A program made the position numbers and the translations under genes. The notes beneath the pieces were generated by a model, which was not told the origin of the DNA, did not search any database, and saw only the letters and a list, made by a program, of their open reading frames with translations. A DNA stretch of 64,000 nt from Pseudescherichia sp031987975 (GTDB taxonomy: Bacteria > Pseudomonadota > Gammaproteobacteria > Enterobacterales > Enterobacteriaceae), in the NCBI RefSeq assembly GCF_031987975.1, contig NZ_DALZYX010000010.1:1-64000 (forward strand). The letters are read 5' to 3'. Of the stretch, positions 1-9,464 are shown in pieces. Every line of letters starts with the position of its first letter. The stretch's first letter is position 1.

Positions 1-58
1 ACTGCCAGGCATCAAACAAGCAGAAGGCCATCCGTAAGGATGGCCTTTTTGCGTTTAT
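1..58 (+). terminator. rRNA operon distal terminator (T2-like)
   Basis: A stem (AGGCCATCC, loop, GGATGGCCT, about 25-47) followed by a T-run matches what I remember of the E. coli rrnB T2 region, including the preceding ACTGCCAGGCATCAA. It indicates that an rRNA operon (rrnG position) ends just left of the window and is transcribed into it. The terminator faces the convergent gene at 59-1861. Confidence 0.8.
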
Positions 59-1861
59 CTATTTTTGTGTCTTATGCCCTGGCAGGACCGTATTGATAAT
101 CTGACTTGCCGTATCGGCGATCACTTTACCTGTAGAGCGGTCGCCTTTAGCCATCAATGACATAAACGCTTTTGCCTGTTCAAACGTAATATGCGGCGGT
201 AGGGGCGCGACTTCCGGGTCGGTTTTAACCTCCAGCACTACCGGACGATCTGCGCTTAACGCTTCGGTCCATGCCTCATGCAGCTTATCCGGATCGTCAA
301 TGAAGATCCCTTTTAGCCCGATGGACTCCGCAAACTTAGCGTAAGGCACATCTGGCACATCCTGCGTAGCCTCAAAGCGGGGATTTCCCTCCATGACGCG
401 CTGTTCCCAGGTCACTTGATTAAGATCTCCATTGTTGAATACGCAAACAATGAGTCGTGGATCGGACCAGCGTTGCCAATACTTCTGAATAGTAATCAAC
501 TCAGCCAGGTTATTCATCTGCATAGCGCCGTCGCCTACCAGCGCAACGACCGGTTTTTCCGGGAAAGCAAACTTAGCGGCGATAGCATAGGGTACCGCCG
601 CGCCCATGCAGGCCAGGCCGCCTGATAGAGAGGATCGCTGTCCCTGCTTAATTTTGAAATCGCGTGCGTACCAGTTTGCACAAGACCCTGAATCGGACGT
701 GACGATAGCATTGTCCGGTAGCAGAGGGGACATCTCCCACACCACACGCTGGGGGTTGACCGGGTTAGCTTTCGCCATAGCCCGCTCTTCCATTTTTTCC
801 CACCACGCCTGGACTGATACTGCAATTTTCTCCTGCCACGCACGATCGTCTTTGTGTTGAAGCAGGGGCAGCAGCGCCTGTAGCGTACTGACCGCATCAC
901 CGTGCAGATTCACTTCAGTGGGATAACGTAGCCCCAGCATGGAAGCATCGATATCGATCTGTACAGCGCGCGCCTGACCTTCCTTAGGTAAAAATTCAGT
1001 CCACGGGAAGCCGGTACCAATCATCAGCAGGGTGTCACACTCCTGCATGAGATCCCAGGAGGGTTCAGTGCCTAACAAGCCGATACAGCCTGTAACGAAT
1101 GGCGCATCGTCAGGCAAAATATCTTTACCCAGCAATGCCTTCGCCACCCCTGCGCCAAGCAGATTAGCCACCTGTACAACCTCGACGGCGGCATCCCGCG
1201 CACCCGCGCCAATCAGTATCGCTACTTTTTTTCCCTCGTTGAGGATGTCAGCGGCGCGCTGGAGATCGTATTGATAGGGAATGACCTGCGGGCGTTGATA
1301 GCCCGGACCTGAGTGGGTAAAACCGTGGGCATGCTGCGGCTCCTGCCACTCTTCATCCTGAATATCCTTCGGCAGGATCAGTACCGTGACGCCATTATTA
1401 GCCTTGGCGATACGCACGCCGCGATCCACCAGATGGCGAACCTGGGAAGGCGTCGCTGCCTCTTGCACGAAGCTCGCCACATCGCTGAATACGCGATCAA
1501 GGTTAATCTCTTGCTGATAATTTGATCCGCGTGCTGTGGCCTCAGCCTGGCCGGCAATGGCAATGACCGGCATATGGTCCATGCGGGCGTCATACAGGCC
1601 GGTCAGCAGGTGTGTAGCGCCTGGGCCACCGGTAGAGAGACACACACCAGGCTCGCCTGTGAACTTAGCGTGGGCGCAGGCCATAAAAGCGGCCATCTCT
1701 TCGTGGCGGACCTGGATAAACTCAATTCCGTCTCCCGCTTTTTCAGCGCGCTGCAACGCACCAAGCACGCCGTTAATGCCATCTCCCGGATAGCCATAAA
1801 TTCGGGTTACTCCCCAGGCTTTTAATCGTTCTACAAAGAAGTCGCTGGTCATCTGGGCCAT
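59..1861 (-). CDS. Thiamine-pyrophosphate-dependent enzyme, pyruvate oxidase-like
   Basis: A 600-residue TPP enzyme of the acetolactate synthase/pyruvate oxidase superfamily. It shows the three-domain plan: an N-terminal PYR domain with the catalytic-type Glu in RHEEMAAFM (residues 52-60), a central domain (about 190-330), and a C-terminal PP domain with the TPP/Mg motif GDGAMQMNN starting at 443 and FNNGD at 475-479. A reading frame continues 42 codons upstream, but ATG 1861 is chosen because GAGAGG lies just before it and the family begins here. The substrate is unknown; pyruvate or another 2-keto acid is inferred. It lies where E. coli has kgtP, between the rrn operon and yfiM, and stands alone. 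Confidence 0.85.
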   Translation of the reverse strand: MAQMTSDFFVERLKAWGVTRIYGYPGDGINGVLGALQRAEKAGDGIEFIQVRHEEMAAFMACAHAKFTGEPGVCLSTGGPGATHLLTGLYDARMDHMPVIAIAGQAEATARGSNYQQEINLDRVFSDVASFVQEAATPSQVRHLVDRGVRIAKANNGVTVLILPKDIQDEEWQEPQHAHGFTHSGPGYQRPQVIPYQYDLQRAADILNEGKKVAILIGAGARDAAVEVVQVANLLGAGVAKALLGKDILPDDAPFVTGCIGLLGTEPSWDLMQECDTLLMIGTGFPWTEFLPKEGQARAVQIDIDASMLGLRYPTEVNLHGDAVSTLQALLPLLQHKDDRAWQEKIAVSVQAWWEKMEERAMAKANPVNPQRVVWEMSPLLPDNAIVTSDSGSCANWYARDFKIKQGQRSSLSGGLACMGAAVPYAIAAKFAFPEKPVVALVGDGAMQMNNLAELITIQKYWQRWSDPRLIVCVFNNGDLNQVTWEQRVMEGNPRFEATQDVPDVPYAKFAESIGLKGIFIDDPDKLHEAWTEALSADRPVVLEVKTDPEVAPLPPHITFEQAKAFMSLMAKGDRSTGKVIADTASQIINTVLPGHKTQK

Positions 1862-1946
1862 TATTTTTCCTCTCGTCAGGTGTTTGTTCGAGAATAGTTC
1901 ACCTAACACAAATGAGCGAAAAAGGGGGAGTTCTCTGAAGAGTGCT

Positions 1947-2432
1947 ATGGTTAAAAGAGCAATCAAAAGGAGAAGCCCGGTGCGCAAAGAATTTGATTAT
2001 GAGCAGGACTTTACCGAAACCGATTTTCGTCAACATCCCGAACGTTACCAGGTTGGCCGGGGAGAGCAGGGCGTATTGCTGGTCGAGCCGTACAAAGGTG
2101 AAATCTTGCCCTTCTGGCGCTATAAGGATCCGGAGTCCGCGCAGAAATCAGCGGAACAGATTTATGCGCTATTTGAGGAGTATCGCAAGAATGATGATTT
2201 TGTAGGTATGGATATGGCGCGCAAGTTTATTCAGATGGGCTATACCCGTGCGCGGCGTTACGCTAACTACAAGGGTGGGAAAAAGTATGATGAGAATCGC
2301 GAGCTAAATCCACGCGGTAACGATCCGGTCAAAGCCGCAGCGGCGGCAATATTCAAAACCTGGTGGGATCGGATCCGCGCCGATGAGGATTACCTGAAGC
2401 GTAAAAAAGCGCATCAGGCGAAATGGGGCTAG
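1947..2432 (+). CDS. DUF4385 domain-containing protein
   Basis: A 161-residue basic, soluble protein with no signal peptide. Conserved-looking stretches GEQGVLLVEPYKGEI and DDFVGMDMARKFIQMGYTRARRYAN match my memory of the DUF4385 family, which has no established function. The start is uncertain: ATG 1947 keeps a very basic N-terminus (KRAIKRRSPVRK); a GTG at 1980 would give the shorter form usual in the family. It is divergent from the TPP enzyme (85 bp between starts) and its stop overlaps the yfiM stop by 4 bp (CTAG). Confidence 0.75.
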   Translation: MVKRAIKRRSPVRKEFDYEQDFTETDFRQHPERYQVGRGEQGVLLVEPYKGEILPFWRYKDPESAQKSAEQIYALFEEYRKNDDFVGMDMARKFIQMGYTRARRYANYKGGKKYDENRELNPRGNDPVKAAAAAIFKTWWDRIRADEDYLKRKKAHQAKWG

Positions 2433-2749
2433 TGCGCCAGCTGCCAGACGGTGTAGCCGGTCGTTGCCCCTGCCACATCCCAGGCAAAATCTTTCCAGCT
2501 CCAGCCGCTTCCTGCCGGGCGGCTGTCCCACAGCTCCTTTGACGCCCCCAGGCTCAGCGAAAACATGACCCCTATAGCCGCGCTGCGATCGGCGCTAATG
2601 CCCTGCCGCTGGGCATACTCATTCCCGGCGGCAGAGAGCATGGCTGAGGCGAGAAAGTGCTGGGCCTTGTCCTGACCGTGCCATTGGTCGTCAGCCATAT
2701 GCGTACAACCGGTTAAGATCAGCAGAGCAGATAAGATAAAAGAGCGCAT
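2429..2749 (-). CDS. yfiM: YfiM family lipoprotein
   Basis: A 106-residue predicted lipoprotein. The N-terminus MRSFILSALLILTGC has a lipobox (L-T-G-C), so it is probably anchored in a membrane facing the periplasm. A GxxQ-DKxQHF region and small-residue-rich segments follow, as in E. coli YfiM. ATG 2749 is preferred over the upstream frame because GGAAG precedes it and the signal peptide starts there. It lies downstream of pssA, as in E. coli, but is separated from it by a terminator. Function unknown. Confidence 0.85.
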   Translation of the reverse strand: MRSFILSALLILTGCTHMADDQWHGQDKAQHFLASAMLSAAGNEYAQRQGISADRSAAIGVMFSLSLGASKELWDSRPAGSGWSWKDFAWDVAGATTGYTVWQLAH

Positions 2750-2762
2750 AGCCACTTCCAAT

Positions 2763-2789
2763 AAAAAGGCCCCATCAATGACGGGGCCT
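2763..2789 (-). terminator. Terminator after pssA
   Basis: On the minus strand, AGGCCCC - 9-nt loop - GGGGCCT is followed by TTTTTAT. It sits between the pssA stop and the yfiM ribosome-binding site, so yfiM is either read through from pssA or has its own promoter. Confidence 0.8.
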
Positions 2790-2804
2790 GGTTCCATGTA
2801 CAGG

Positions 2805-4160
2805 TTACAGAATACGGCTGATTAGCCTGTCGATACGTATCCGACGCAGGCGGCGGATGAGCTTACGCACCTTGACCGGGTACTCGGCGATGCTTTGCAG
2901 ATCGCGATAGTGCTTCACCACGGTGGTGTGGGTGCGGATCAGCTCCAGCTCTTTATCACGCTGCGGAGCCAGCTCCTGCTGCGGATCGTGGATAAGGATC
3001 GCGTTTTCCAGATCCAGTCGCCATGCGCGTGGGTTAAGGTTGTTGCCGGTCAGCAGCAGCCACTCGTCATCCACCCACATCCCCTTCAGGTGATAGCTGT
3101 TATCCGCGTCCTTCCACAGGCGAACAATGAGCTGATCGGTATTCACATAGTACTGCAGGCGGCTCAGGAAGCGGCGCAGGTTGATCTCATAGAGATAGGG
3201 CAGCGCACCGATGATCTTAAACGGCTCGTTTTCCGGAATATAGAAATCGTTCGCCGTCTTATCCCCGACGATGATCTCCACTTTCTTACCTTCGCGCAGC
3301 AGCTGAATGATATTGCGTACCAGCACCGCCGGCAGGTTAAAGTAGGGGGTGCAGATTGTCAGCTTGTGCTCGGTGCACGGCATTAGATGGAAAATGGTCT
3401 TGTTGAGCAGGCTGGTTTTGCCAAGGCCAACCAGCGGCGTGACCGCCAGCTGCTCGTTATCAGCATCGCCCTGGAAATGGTAGCCTGCGTCACGCAGCTC
3501 CTGGCGGAACTGACGAATATCATTCTTGATTTCCGGGCTTTTAGGCCGCTGATCGCTATCGAGGCGGTTAACGCCGCACCCCTGAATCAGATTTTTATCA
3601 ACCCACTCCAGCATGATGTCAGCCATCCGCGCATTGCGGATCAGCTGGTAGCGGTCGTAGCGGTACTTCTCATGTTGATGCAGGTAGACATCGTTCAGGC
3701 TGGCACCGCTGTAGAGCACGGCATCATCAATGATAAAGCCTTTATAGTGCAGTACGCCCAGCGCTTCACGGGTATTCACCGGCACGCCGTAAACGGCGAT
3801 ATCGACGCCGGGATTCTCCTGCGCCAGACGGCAGTACCAGTCGGCATTGGTGTTGGCCGCTGCGGCGCCGATGCGGCCGCGCTGGGCACGGTGCCAGTCA
3901 ACCAGTACGCGAACATCCAGCTCCGGACGCTGGCGTTTCGCTTCATAGAGTGCCGCCATAATGCCTTTACCGCCGTCGTCCTGCTCAAGATACAGGGCGA
4001 TAATACAGATGCGTTGTGTTGCACTGGCAATCTGTTTAAGCAGCGTCTCCCGAAAGTCGGCGGGAGAGTAATAAAACGTGACATCATCAACTGACTGAGA
4101 GAGCTTAGGTAGTTGAGCAAGGTGTTGTTGATGTTTATTACGCTTAAATTTTGACAACAT
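2805..4160 (-). CDS. pssA: CDP-diacylglycerol--serine O-phosphatidyltransferase
   Basis: Phosphatidylserine synthase makes phosphatidylserine from CDP-diacylglycerol and L-serine, the first committed step to phosphatidylethanolamine. It is the ribosome/membrane-associated phospholipase-D-type enzyme. Two HKD motifs are visible: H138-x-K140-x4-D145 (HYKGFIIDD) and H357-x-K359-x4-D364 (HLKGMWVDD). The length, 451 residues, equals the E. coli protein, and the basic tail (KVRKLIRRLRRIRIDRL) suits membrane association. ATG 4160 is chosen over a GTG one codon upstream by match to the E. coli N-terminus. It is followed by a terminator. Confidence 0.97.
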   Translation of the reverse strand: MLSKFKRNKHQQHLAQLPKLSQSVDDVTFYYSPADFRETLLKQIASATQRICIIALYLEQDDGGKGIMAALYEAKRQRPELDVRVLVDWHRAQRGRIGAAAANTNADWYCRLAQENPGVDIAVYGVPVNTREALGVLHYKGFIIDDAVLYSGASLNDVYLHQHEKYRYDRYQLIRNARMADIMLEWVDKNLIQGCGVNRLDSDQRPKSPEIKNDIRQFRQELRDAGYHFQGDADNEQLAVTPLVGLGKTSLLNKTIFHLMPCTEHKLTICTPYFNLPAVLVRNIIQLLREGKKVEIIVGDKTANDFYIPENEPFKIIGALPYLYEINLRRFLSRLQYYVNTDQLIVRLWKDADNSYHLKGMWVDDEWLLLTGNNLNPRAWRLDLENAILIHDPQQELAPQRDKELELIRTHTTVVKHYRDLQSIAEYPVKVRKLIRRLRRIRIDRLISRIL

Positions 4161-4290
4161 CACAGTGCGTATCTTCTCTGTTTATTGAAGGGTCCTCTGT
4201 ATCATGCATCTACAGAAGCATGCAGACCACATAAGCCGACAATGATAACACCAGAGCCAGCGAAAGTGGTCAACATTTCCAATACCTTAC

Positions 4291-6951
4291 TCAGGAGCCG
4301 CCAGGCCCCACAAGAGGCAGCATCAGGCTGACAATGCCATCCTCCAGCTGAATATCAACGGTAAAGCCGAGTTTACGCGCCAGCGTTACCATACCGCGAT
4401 TATTAGGCATAGTAATACCATTCAGACGCATGAGACCGTGGTCGCGGGTGTAGCCAATGAGTTTCTCCAGCAGGCGTCGCCCCAGACCTAAACCCTTAAG
4501 ATCGGAACGGACCAGCACGGCAAATTCCGCATCCACGTTATCTGGATCGGAGATCGCCCGCGTCACGCCAAGGATCTCTTCGCCATCGTCAGTGCGCCGT
4601 ACGGCAACAATTGCCATCTCCCGATCGTAGTCGATCTGGGTCATATTGGCTAAGTCCTCATGGGTAAATTCGTTGATCTCACTGAAGTAACGATAATAAA
4701 GATCCTCTTTTGTGACCTGGTCGATAAAGCGCTGCAGGGCCGGCTCATCTTCAGGCAGGATCGGGCGAAACAGGCAGACGTCGCCGTTTTTCAGCGTCAC
4801 GCTCTCCTCAAGATGCTGAGGATAGGGACGAATCGCCAGCCGGCTCTCGCTGCTGCCGCTAAACGCAGCCAGCGTCATTGTCACGTCGAGAGCGGTAAAC
4901 TCCCCGGCTGAGGCCAGCAGCGGGTGAATATCCAGCCGCTGGATCTCCGGGCAGGCAACGATCAGGTTAGATACCCGCACCAGAAACTGGCTCAAACCGA
5001 TCACATCCAGCGGCTGCAGACCGCTGCGTCCGCGGATCTTTTTATTCTTGATAGCCTGAATAACAAGATAGCGGGCGAGGTTCATGTTCAGGGGAGGCAG
5101 CGCTACCGCAGCCTGATCCTGAGCTCGCCACTCAACGCCGCCTTCGCCCAGCATAATCAGCGGACCAAAGACCGGATCGTGCTGGACGACCACCCGCAAC
5201 TCCTGTGCGCCAGCGCGGTTAGCCATGCTCTGCACCTGCAAACCGTGTACCCGCGCCTGCGGCCAGCGCATTTTCACGCGATCGATAATCGCCTCTGCCG
5301 CCTGCTGAACCTCCGCAGCGGTACGCAGATAGAGCATTACGCCCTGAACTTCCGACTTGTGCGGAATATCCGGTGAGCGCAGCTTCAGGGCGACGGGGTA
5401 GCCAATCTGCCCGGCAATGTGTACCGCCTCTACGCTGTCGGTGGCGATCCAGGTAGGAAGCGTTTGCAGCCCGTAGGCGCGAAGCACCGGCTGAACTTCA
5501 TGGGTATCGAGCGTAGTGGCTCCCTCATCAATAGCCTGCTGCAATAGCTTATGCGCTTCAGCGGTATCGGCGTTCAGGTTACTGGGCAGGGACGGGGTTT
5601 CCCGGAGCTGCTTCTGGTTACGGCGGTACTCCACCATATGCATAAAGGCGGTAATGGTTCCTTCCGGTGTGCGATAGGTGGGCAGCCCCGCTTCGCTAAA
5701 CAGGCGGCGCGCCTCCTGGGAGGAGAACTCCCCGCACCAGTTGGTCAGCACGGTCACATATTTACCGCGTGGATGCTTTTTCAACGCGTCAATAAGGGCC
5801 AGCGCGCTCTCGCTGCCGGGCGCCACCGCGCTGGGGGAGTGGATCACCAGCAGAGCATCGTAATCAGGGCTGTCGAGCAGGATGTTAAGGGCGGTAATAT
5901 AGCGCTCGCTGCTGGCATCATCACGCAGATCCAGCGGGTTATCGGCTACGACGGAGCCGGGCAGCGCCTCACGCAGGCGGGAGAGCGTCTCTTCGCCGAG
6001 GGTAGCCAGCTTGCCGTTGCGCAGCCAAAGCTCATCCAGCGCCAGCGCCGCCGGTGCTGCGCCGTTGCTGATAAGCAGCAGGCGCTCCCCACGCAGCGGA
6101 CGCATATGACTCAGGGTCTCGACGGCGGAGAAAAGCTCGTGGGTGTCCTGCACCCGCAGCAGGCCCGCGCGCTGGATGGCCGCATCCCAGGCGGGATCCA
6201 TCCCGGCGTTAACGTGCAGCAGTCGCTGCGCCGTCGGGCTTCGGCCGCTTTTGATCACCAGGATCGGTTTATTACGCGATGCGCTACGGGCGGCGGAGAC
6301 AAAGCGCCGCGCATCGCTCAGATGCTCAAGGTAGAGCAGGATAGCGCTGGTTTTGCTGTCGCGGGCCAGAAAGTCGAGAAGCTCGTCAACGTCGATATCC
6401 AGGCTGTCACCGAGGGCGATAAAGTAGGAGAAGCCTATCTCGCGCTGCTGTGCCCAGTCGAGAATAGTATTGGATACCGCCGCCGACTGGGAGATAAAGG
6501 CCAGCTTGCCGCGGGCGATGGGCACCGGCGAAAAACTGGCGTTGAGTCCCTGCCAGGGTGCCAGCAGGCCAAGGCTATTTGGCCCCAGCAGGCGCATCTG
6601 GAAACGGCTGGCGCAGGCCAGCAGGTCAGCATGCTGCTCGGGTGGTGCGGAGAGGATGATGCAGGTCTTACAGCCCTTTTGGCCTAATGCCTCCAGCAGG
6701 CTTAGGTTGCGCTTCGCATGGGTGCAGAGCACGGCGAGATCCGGCGTAAAGGGCAGGCTGGCGACGTCCGGCCAGGCCAGCACCCCCTGCACGGCTTTCC
6801 ATGCCGGGGTCACCGGCAGCACCGGGCCAGCAAATCCGCCGGCCAGTAGGTTACGCATCATCAGGAAACCGGCGCGATCCGGCTTCATTGAGGCACCAAT
6901 CACCGCAATCGACTTAGGGCGCAGCAGCGCTTCCAGTCCTCGTTGGCTCAT
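4291..6951 (-). CDS. patZ: Peptidyl-lysine N-acetyltransferase / protein acetyltransferase
   Basis: PatZ (Pka, YfiQ) acetylates lysines on proteins such as acetyl-CoA synthetase, using acetyl-CoA. Its 886 residues equal the E. coli length. The order is an NDP-forming acyl-CoA-synthetase-like region (CoA-binding start RPKSIAVIGAS at 12-22, then an ATP-grasp-like part to about 700) and a C-terminal GNAT domain (about 725-880) with the acetyl-CoA loop LGLGRRLLEKLIGYTR. It follows tapT with a 32-bp gap and is probably co-transcribed with it. pssA lies 130 bp downstream. Confidence 0.95.
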   Translation of the reverse strand: MSQRGLEALLRPKSIAVIGASMKPDRAGFLMMRNLLAGGFAGPVLPVTPAWKAVQGVLAWPDVASLPFTPDLAVLCTHAKRNLSLLEALGQKGCKTCIILSAPPEQHADLLACASRFQMRLLGPNSLGLLAPWQGLNASFSPVPIARGKLAFISQSAAVSNTILDWAQQREIGFSYFIALGDSLDIDVDELLDFLARDSKTSAILLYLEHLSDARRFVSAARSASRNKPILVIKSGRSPTAQRLLHVNAGMDPAWDAAIQRAGLLRVQDTHELFSAVETLSHMRPLRGERLLLISNGAAPAALALDELWLRNGKLATLGEETLSRLREALPGSVVADNPLDLRDDASSERYITALNILLDSPDYDALLVIHSPSAVAPGSESALALIDALKKHPRGKYVTVLTNWCGEFSSQEARRLFSEAGLPTYRTPEGTITAFMHMVEYRRNQKQLRETPSLPSNLNADTAEAHKLLQQAIDEGATTLDTHEVQPVLRAYGLQTLPTWIATDSVEAVHIAGQIGYPVALKLRSPDIPHKSEVQGVMLYLRTAAEVQQAAEAIIDRVKMRWPQARVHGLQVQSMANRAGAQELRVVVQHDPVFGPLIMLGEGGVEWRAQDQAAVALPPLNMNLARYLVIQAIKNKKIRGRSGLQPLDVIGLSQFLVRVSNLIVACPEIQRLDIHPLLASAGEFTALDVTMTLAAFSGSSESRLAIRPYPQHLEESVTLKNGDVCLFRPILPEDEPALQRFIDQVTKEDLYYRYFSEINEFTHEDLANMTQIDYDREMAIVAVRRTDDGEEILGVTRAISDPDNVDAEFAVLVRSDLKGLGLGRRLLEKLIGYTRDHGLMRLNGITMPNNRGMVTLARKLGFTVDIQLEDGIVSLMLPLVGPGGS

Positions 6952-6983
6952 ACCGGTCTCCAGAAAAGAGTGACCCGATGATT

Positions 6984-7688
6984 TTAAACGCTTTCTTCAA
7001 TATCCGCTGTGACGCTGCCCTTATGCTGCGTTTTTCCTGCCAGATAGCGGGTGCGGAAGCAGGAGAAGTGATCCCCCAGCGCCTGAGCGGCAGGCTGGTC
7101 TGCAGCGAGATCGAGCAGGGCGATCGCTACCTCAGCCGTACAGTATTGTCCCTCAACCTGGGCTTCGCGCAGGCGGTAGGCGGAGACGCGAGAGAGATCG
7201 ACGGAGATCACCGGCAGCCCGTCGAGATAAGGGCTTTTGCGAAACATCTTCCGCGCCTCGGTCCATGTCCCATCGAGCATAATAAACAGCGGCGGCTTAC
7301 CGCTGGGGGGCGCGGTAATCACCTGGCGTTCGCTGCCCGCATAGGCAGCGGGAAAAACGACCATCGGCTGGTAATCGGGGTCGGCGACCAGATCCAGCAA
7401 TTCTTGTGGCGGCTCGGTGCGCGACCACTGGAACGCGGCGGTATCCGGCAGGATATCGGCAATTAGCCGGCCGGTATTGCTGGGCTTCATCGGCTCGGTA
7501 TCAAACATCACCAGGCAGAAGCGGCTGCGAGCAGTGCTGGGCTGCAGCGTGGCGCAGAGACACTGCTTCTGCGGCAGCAGGCAGCGCTGACAGCGACGAA
7601 TACGGTTACCCCGGGCGAGAAAAGGGCGTGTGGCGCGGGCAAGTCGTTGCGCCCGAAGTTGCAGTACGGCGTTGTTGGTCACGGTCAT
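6984..7688 (-). CDS. tapT: tRNA-uridine aminocarboxypropyltransferase (DTW domain)
   Basis: A homologue of E. coli YfiP/TapT, which adds the 3-amino-3-carboxypropyl group of S-adenosylmethionine to U47 of tRNA (acp3U47). A cysteine cluster CQRCLLPQKQCLC lies near the N-terminus and the DTW-family signature appears as MLDGTWTEARKMF, followed by SxYRLR. Its 234 residues are about the E. coli length. It is the first gene of a probable tapT-patZ unit. The extra Thr-Val-Thr at the N-terminus leaves the exact start slightly uncertain. Confidence 0.93.
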   Translation of the reverse strand: MTVTNNAVLQLRAQRLARATRPFLARGNRIRRCQRCLLPQKQCLCATLQPSTARSRFCLVMFDTEPMKPSNTGRLIADILPDTAAFQWSRTEPPQELLDLVADPDYQPMVVFPAAYAGSERQVITAPPSGKPPLFIMLDGTWTEARKMFRKSPYLDGLPVISVDLSRVSAYRLREAQVEGQYCTAEVAIALLDLAADQPAAQALGDHFSCFRTRYLAGKTQHKGSVTADIEESV

Positions 7689-7754
7689 AGAGGTGGCGCA
7701 GAAAAAACGCCATTGTGGCAGAGGGAAAAACGGGGCACAAGCGGCCCCGGAAGA

Positions 7755-8174
<420 letters not shown>

Positions 8175-8366
8175 AACTAACCTCTGGGTAGTGCGGTGGG
8201 ACAGAGTATGTTTCCAATATGTTACATATTATCTTTGAGCGGGTGTGAAACGACAACGCGTTTTATTCAATGAGTACAATAGTCGCAGGCTTTTAAATGA
8301 AGTAATGGCTATGCGCTTGCACATCGGGTAATCTGCGCGCTTCGCGCAGCGCTGGTGGAGAAAAGC

Positions 8367-9416
8367 ATGAACGACGAACTGAAAAACAAAAGCGGCAAGG
8401 TCAAAGTGATGTATGTCCGCAGTGACGATGATTCCGATAAACGTACCCATAACCCGCGTACCGGGAAGGGGGGCGGACGTCCGGGATCGTCTCGTGCAGA
8501 CGGTGGCCGTCGCCCCGCCCGCGATGAGAGAAAACCTTTTGGTCGCGATCGTGACCGTGATAACGATCGTGACGGCGGCTCGCCGTGGCGCACCGTCTCC
8601 CGTCCGCCCGTTGCTGATTCGGTAAGGGATGAGGAAGAATCAGCCAGTGGCAAACCGGTTATCGATCCGGAAGTGATCCGCCGCCAGCGCGCTGAAGAGA
8701 CGCGCGTTTACGGTGAAAACGCCTGCCAGGCGCTGTTCCAGAGCCGCCCGGACTGTATCGTTCGCGCCTGGTTTGTGCAGAGCGTGACCCCGCGCTTTAA
8801 AGAGGCGCTGCGCTGGATGGCTGCTAACCGCAAGGCTTATCACGTAGTAGATGAAGCCGAGCTGGCAAAAGCCTCCGGCACTGAACACCACGGTGGCGTC
8901 TGCTTTATTATCAAAAAGCGTAGCGGCATCTCCGTACAGCAGTGGGTGAGCCAGGCTGGCGAGCAAGATTGTGTTCTGGCGCTGGAGGATGTGGGTAACC
9001 CGCACAACCTCGGCGCGATGATGCGCAGCTGCGCGCACTTCGGCGTGAAGGGCGTGGTGCTGCAGGATGCAGGGATTATCGAGTCTGGCGCAGCGGTGCG
9101 TACCGCAGAGGGCGGGGCTGAGCATGTGCAGGCGATCACCGGTGACAGCGTGCTTGATGCGCTGGATGCCTTCCGCAAAGCGGGCTACACCATTGTGACA
9201 ACCTCCAGCCATGAAGGTACGCCGCTTTATCAGGCTGAACTGCCGAAGAAGATGGTGCTGGTGTTAGGCCAGGAGCGTGACGGTCTCTCCGATGCAGCGC
9301 TGGCCAGTGCCGATCTGAGTCTCGCCATTCCGGGTACGGGCAACGTTGAAAGTCTTAACGTCTCCGTAGCAACCGGCGTTCTGCTCGCCGAGTGGTGGCG
9401 TCAGAACAAGGCGTAA
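8367..9416 (+). CDS. yfiF: SpoU-family tRNA/rRNA methyltransferase YfiF
   Basis: 349 residues. The first 110 are highly charged, Arg/Asp-rich and probably disordered (RDRDRDNDRDGG). A SpoU substrate-binding-like domain and a C-terminal SPOUT methyltransferase domain follow, with the motifs NPHNLGAMMRSCAHFG, LVLGQERDGL and NVESLNVSVATGVLL. The RNA target is not established. ATG 8367 is used instead of an ATG four codons earlier because GGTGGAG precedes it and E. coli starts MNDE. Confidence 0.92.
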   Translation: MNDELKNKSGKVKVMYVRSDDDSDKRTHNPRTGKGGGRPGSSRADGGRRPARDERKPFGRDRDRDNDRDGGSPWRTVSRPPVADSVRDEEESASGKPVIDPEVIRRQRAEETRVYGENACQALFQSRPDCIVRAWFVQSVTPRFKEALRWMAANRKAYHVVDEAELAKASGTEHHGGVCFIIKKRSGISVQQWVSQAGEQDCVLALEDVGNPHNLGAMMRSCAHFGVKGVVLQDAGIIESGAAVRTAEGGAEHVQAITGDSVLDALDAFRKAGYTIVTTSSHEGTPLYQAELPKKMVLVLGQERDGLSDAALASADLSLAIPGTGNVESLNVSVATGVLLAEWWRQNKA

Positions 9417-9423
9417 TACTCTT

Positions 9424-9455
9424 CAGGCCCGGCAGACATCGTGCCGCCGGGCCTG
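9424..9455. terminator. Hairpin between convergent yfiF and ung
   Basis: A perfect 10-bp inverted repeat (CAGGCCCGGC / GCCGGGCCTG) lies between the two convergent stops. It has no strong T-run, so it may be a REP-like 3'-end stabiliser or a weak bidirectional terminator. Confidence 0.6.
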
Positions 9456-9464
9456 ATTCATTTG

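Noticed and set aside
5551..6687. A 378-codon plus-strand frame within patZ
   Set aside because: Antisense shadow with no domain; patZ is full length on the other strand.
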